Positions 5,512 through 6,060 of a stretch of 6,060 nucleotides of DNA are shown one piece after another (position 1 is the first letter of the stretch; every line of letters starts with the position of its first letter). Both the position numbers and the translations under genes were made by a program. The notes beneath the pieces were generated by a model. It worked only from the letters and a program-made list of their open reading frames with translations. It searched no databases and was not told where the DNA came from. Source of the DNA: Dehalococcoidia bacterium (lineage in GTDB: Bacteria > Chloroflexota > Dehalococcoidia > Tepidiformales > Tepidiformaceae); NCBI GenBank assembly GCA_023228745.1, contig JALOAP010000203.1:1-6060 (forward strand), in the 5' to 3' direction.

Positions 5512-6012
5512 ATGCTAAAACTAGCATTTCCATATAAAGAGAAACTAAATCAAGCGTGGCAATCTATTGTCTTTAATGAAAAATATCAATTTTACAACGG
5601 TGGTAATTATTGGAGTTATGATGTCAAACTCGATGATAATTCTTGGGACAATATACAGATGGTCAGCGTTGATAAAGACGATAACGTGATAGGTTATTTT
5701 AATGTGTGTATTGATAGGATGTCTAATAAGGTTTCAAGTGTCGGCGCTATTAATTTCAAAGATAAAAATATAATTTTCTCAAAAGACTTTTATAAGTTTT
5801 TATCTGAGTTATTTACAAAGCACCGGTTTCGCAAGATCGAATGGTATGTCATAGTCGGCAATCCCGTGGAAAAAATGTACGACAAAATCATAGCGAAATA
5901 TGGCGGAAGGATAGTTGGTATTAGGAGAGAGGCGACAATGACGCCTGATGGAATTCTTAGAGACGAAAAAGAATACGAGCTCTTCAAATGCGATTACGAT
6001 TTGAAGGAATGA
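5512..6012 (+). CDS. GNAT-like N-acyltransferase-fold protein, possible cargo gene
   Basis: A 166-residue protein whose C-terminal half looks like a GNAT fold: a strand VSSVGAINF (74-82), a helix FYKFLSELFTKH (93-104), a strand KIEWYVIVGN (108-117), then VEKMYDKIIAKYGGRIVGIRREATMTPDG and YELFKCDYD. The N-P...Y...G..vG pattern is typical of the end of GNAT domains. The usual acetyl-CoA loop (R/Q-x-x-G-x-G/A) is not visible, so it may be divergent, use another donor or be inactive. Its substrate is unknown. AAGAGGTG (5497-5504) precedes the ATG by 7 bases; ATGs at 5505 and 5508 are out of frame and lead to a quick stop. It is strikingly AT-rich (17 of 60 G/C in 5581-5640, 11 of 60 in 5761-5820), which suggests later acquisition between the HNH gene and the expected terminase genes. 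A Mom-like DNA-modifying role is one possibility, unproven. Confidence 0.65.
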   Translation: MLKLAFPYKEKLNQAWQSIVFNEKYQFYNGGNYWSYDVKLDDNSWDNIQMVSVDKDDNVIGYFNVCIDRMSNKVSSVGAINFKDKNIIFSKDFYKFLSELFTKHRFRKIEWYVIVGNPVEKMYDKIIAKYGGRIVGIRREATMTPDGILRDEKEYELFKCDYDLKE

Positions 6013-6019
6013 AGCATAA

Positions 6020-6046
6020 CCCCCCCCTGCCTCGAAAGTTAGAGGC
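6020..6046. other. C8 tract with short hairpin at right edge, possible cos-region element
   Basis: Eight consecutive C bases (6020-6027) are followed by GCCTC (6029-6033) and its complement GAGGC (6042-6046) with an 8-base loop. The element lies after the GNAT-like gene, where the terminase small-subunit gene would be expected to begin. C-rich tracts with dyad symmetry near HNH and terminase genes can mark cos sites. There is no T-run, so it is not a good terminator. The rest of the context lies outside the window. Confidence 0.3.
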
Positions 6047-6060
6047 GGCTCTTAAATCAC

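Noticed and set aside
1..6060. tRNA genes, insertion sequences, integrase or attachment site
   Set aside because: I saw no cloverleaf-like tRNA sequence, no transposase or recombinase motifs, and no terminal inverted repeats of insertion-sequence type in the window.

Overview
The window reads as part of a tailed-phage or prophage genome from a Firmicutes-type host. The reasons are strong AGGAGG-like ribosome binding sites before almost every gene, tightly packed co-directional genes, and the gene order. That order is small early protein, SSB, small protein, primase-helicase, repeat-rich gap, DUF3310 protein, sigma-like regulator, untranslated leader, HNH endonuclease, GNAT-like protein. No integrase, repressor or host gene lies inside the window, so prophage and free phage cannot be told apart. 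The exact host genus cannot be named from the sequence alone.

Region 1 (1-1069): the probable tail of an upstream frame, a 51-residue hypothetical protein (110-265), a single-stranded DNA-binding protein (341-781) and a 93-residue helical protein of unknown function (788-1069). Region 2 (1082-3517): one large replication protein joining an archaeo-eukaryotic-type primase-polymerase domain to an SF3 (D5-like) helicase. The stop-start spacing 341-3517 suggests one replication operon.

Region 3 (3518-3911) has no convincing gene. It holds 11 copies, 8 direct and 3 inverted, of the 11-mer GGTGACAGGTT or close variants, placed around a 79-base tract with only 13 G/C. Repeats plus an easily melted tract directly behind a primase-helicase gene make this the best candidate for the phage replication origin, and it is the most interesting non-coding feature in the window.

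Region 4 (3912-5063): a two-part protein with an HTH-like segment and a C-terminal DUF3310 domain, then a 141-residue protein whose C-terminus resembles sigma region 4 or the ArpU/DUF1492-type late regulators. Region 5 (5064-5229): an untranslated leader with a possible extended -10 promoter and two hairpins, the second looking like an intrinsic terminator. Region 6 (5230-6060): a small HNH nuclease of the kind found beside terminase genes, a markedly AT-rich GNAT-like protein, and at the right edge a C8 tract followed by a short hairpin, where a cos site or the terminase genes would be expected.

Working model (inference): SSB and the primase-helicase replicate the phage from the iteron region; the sigma-like protein then switches on the late operon, which starts with the leader and HNH gene and continues into packaging genes beyond the window.
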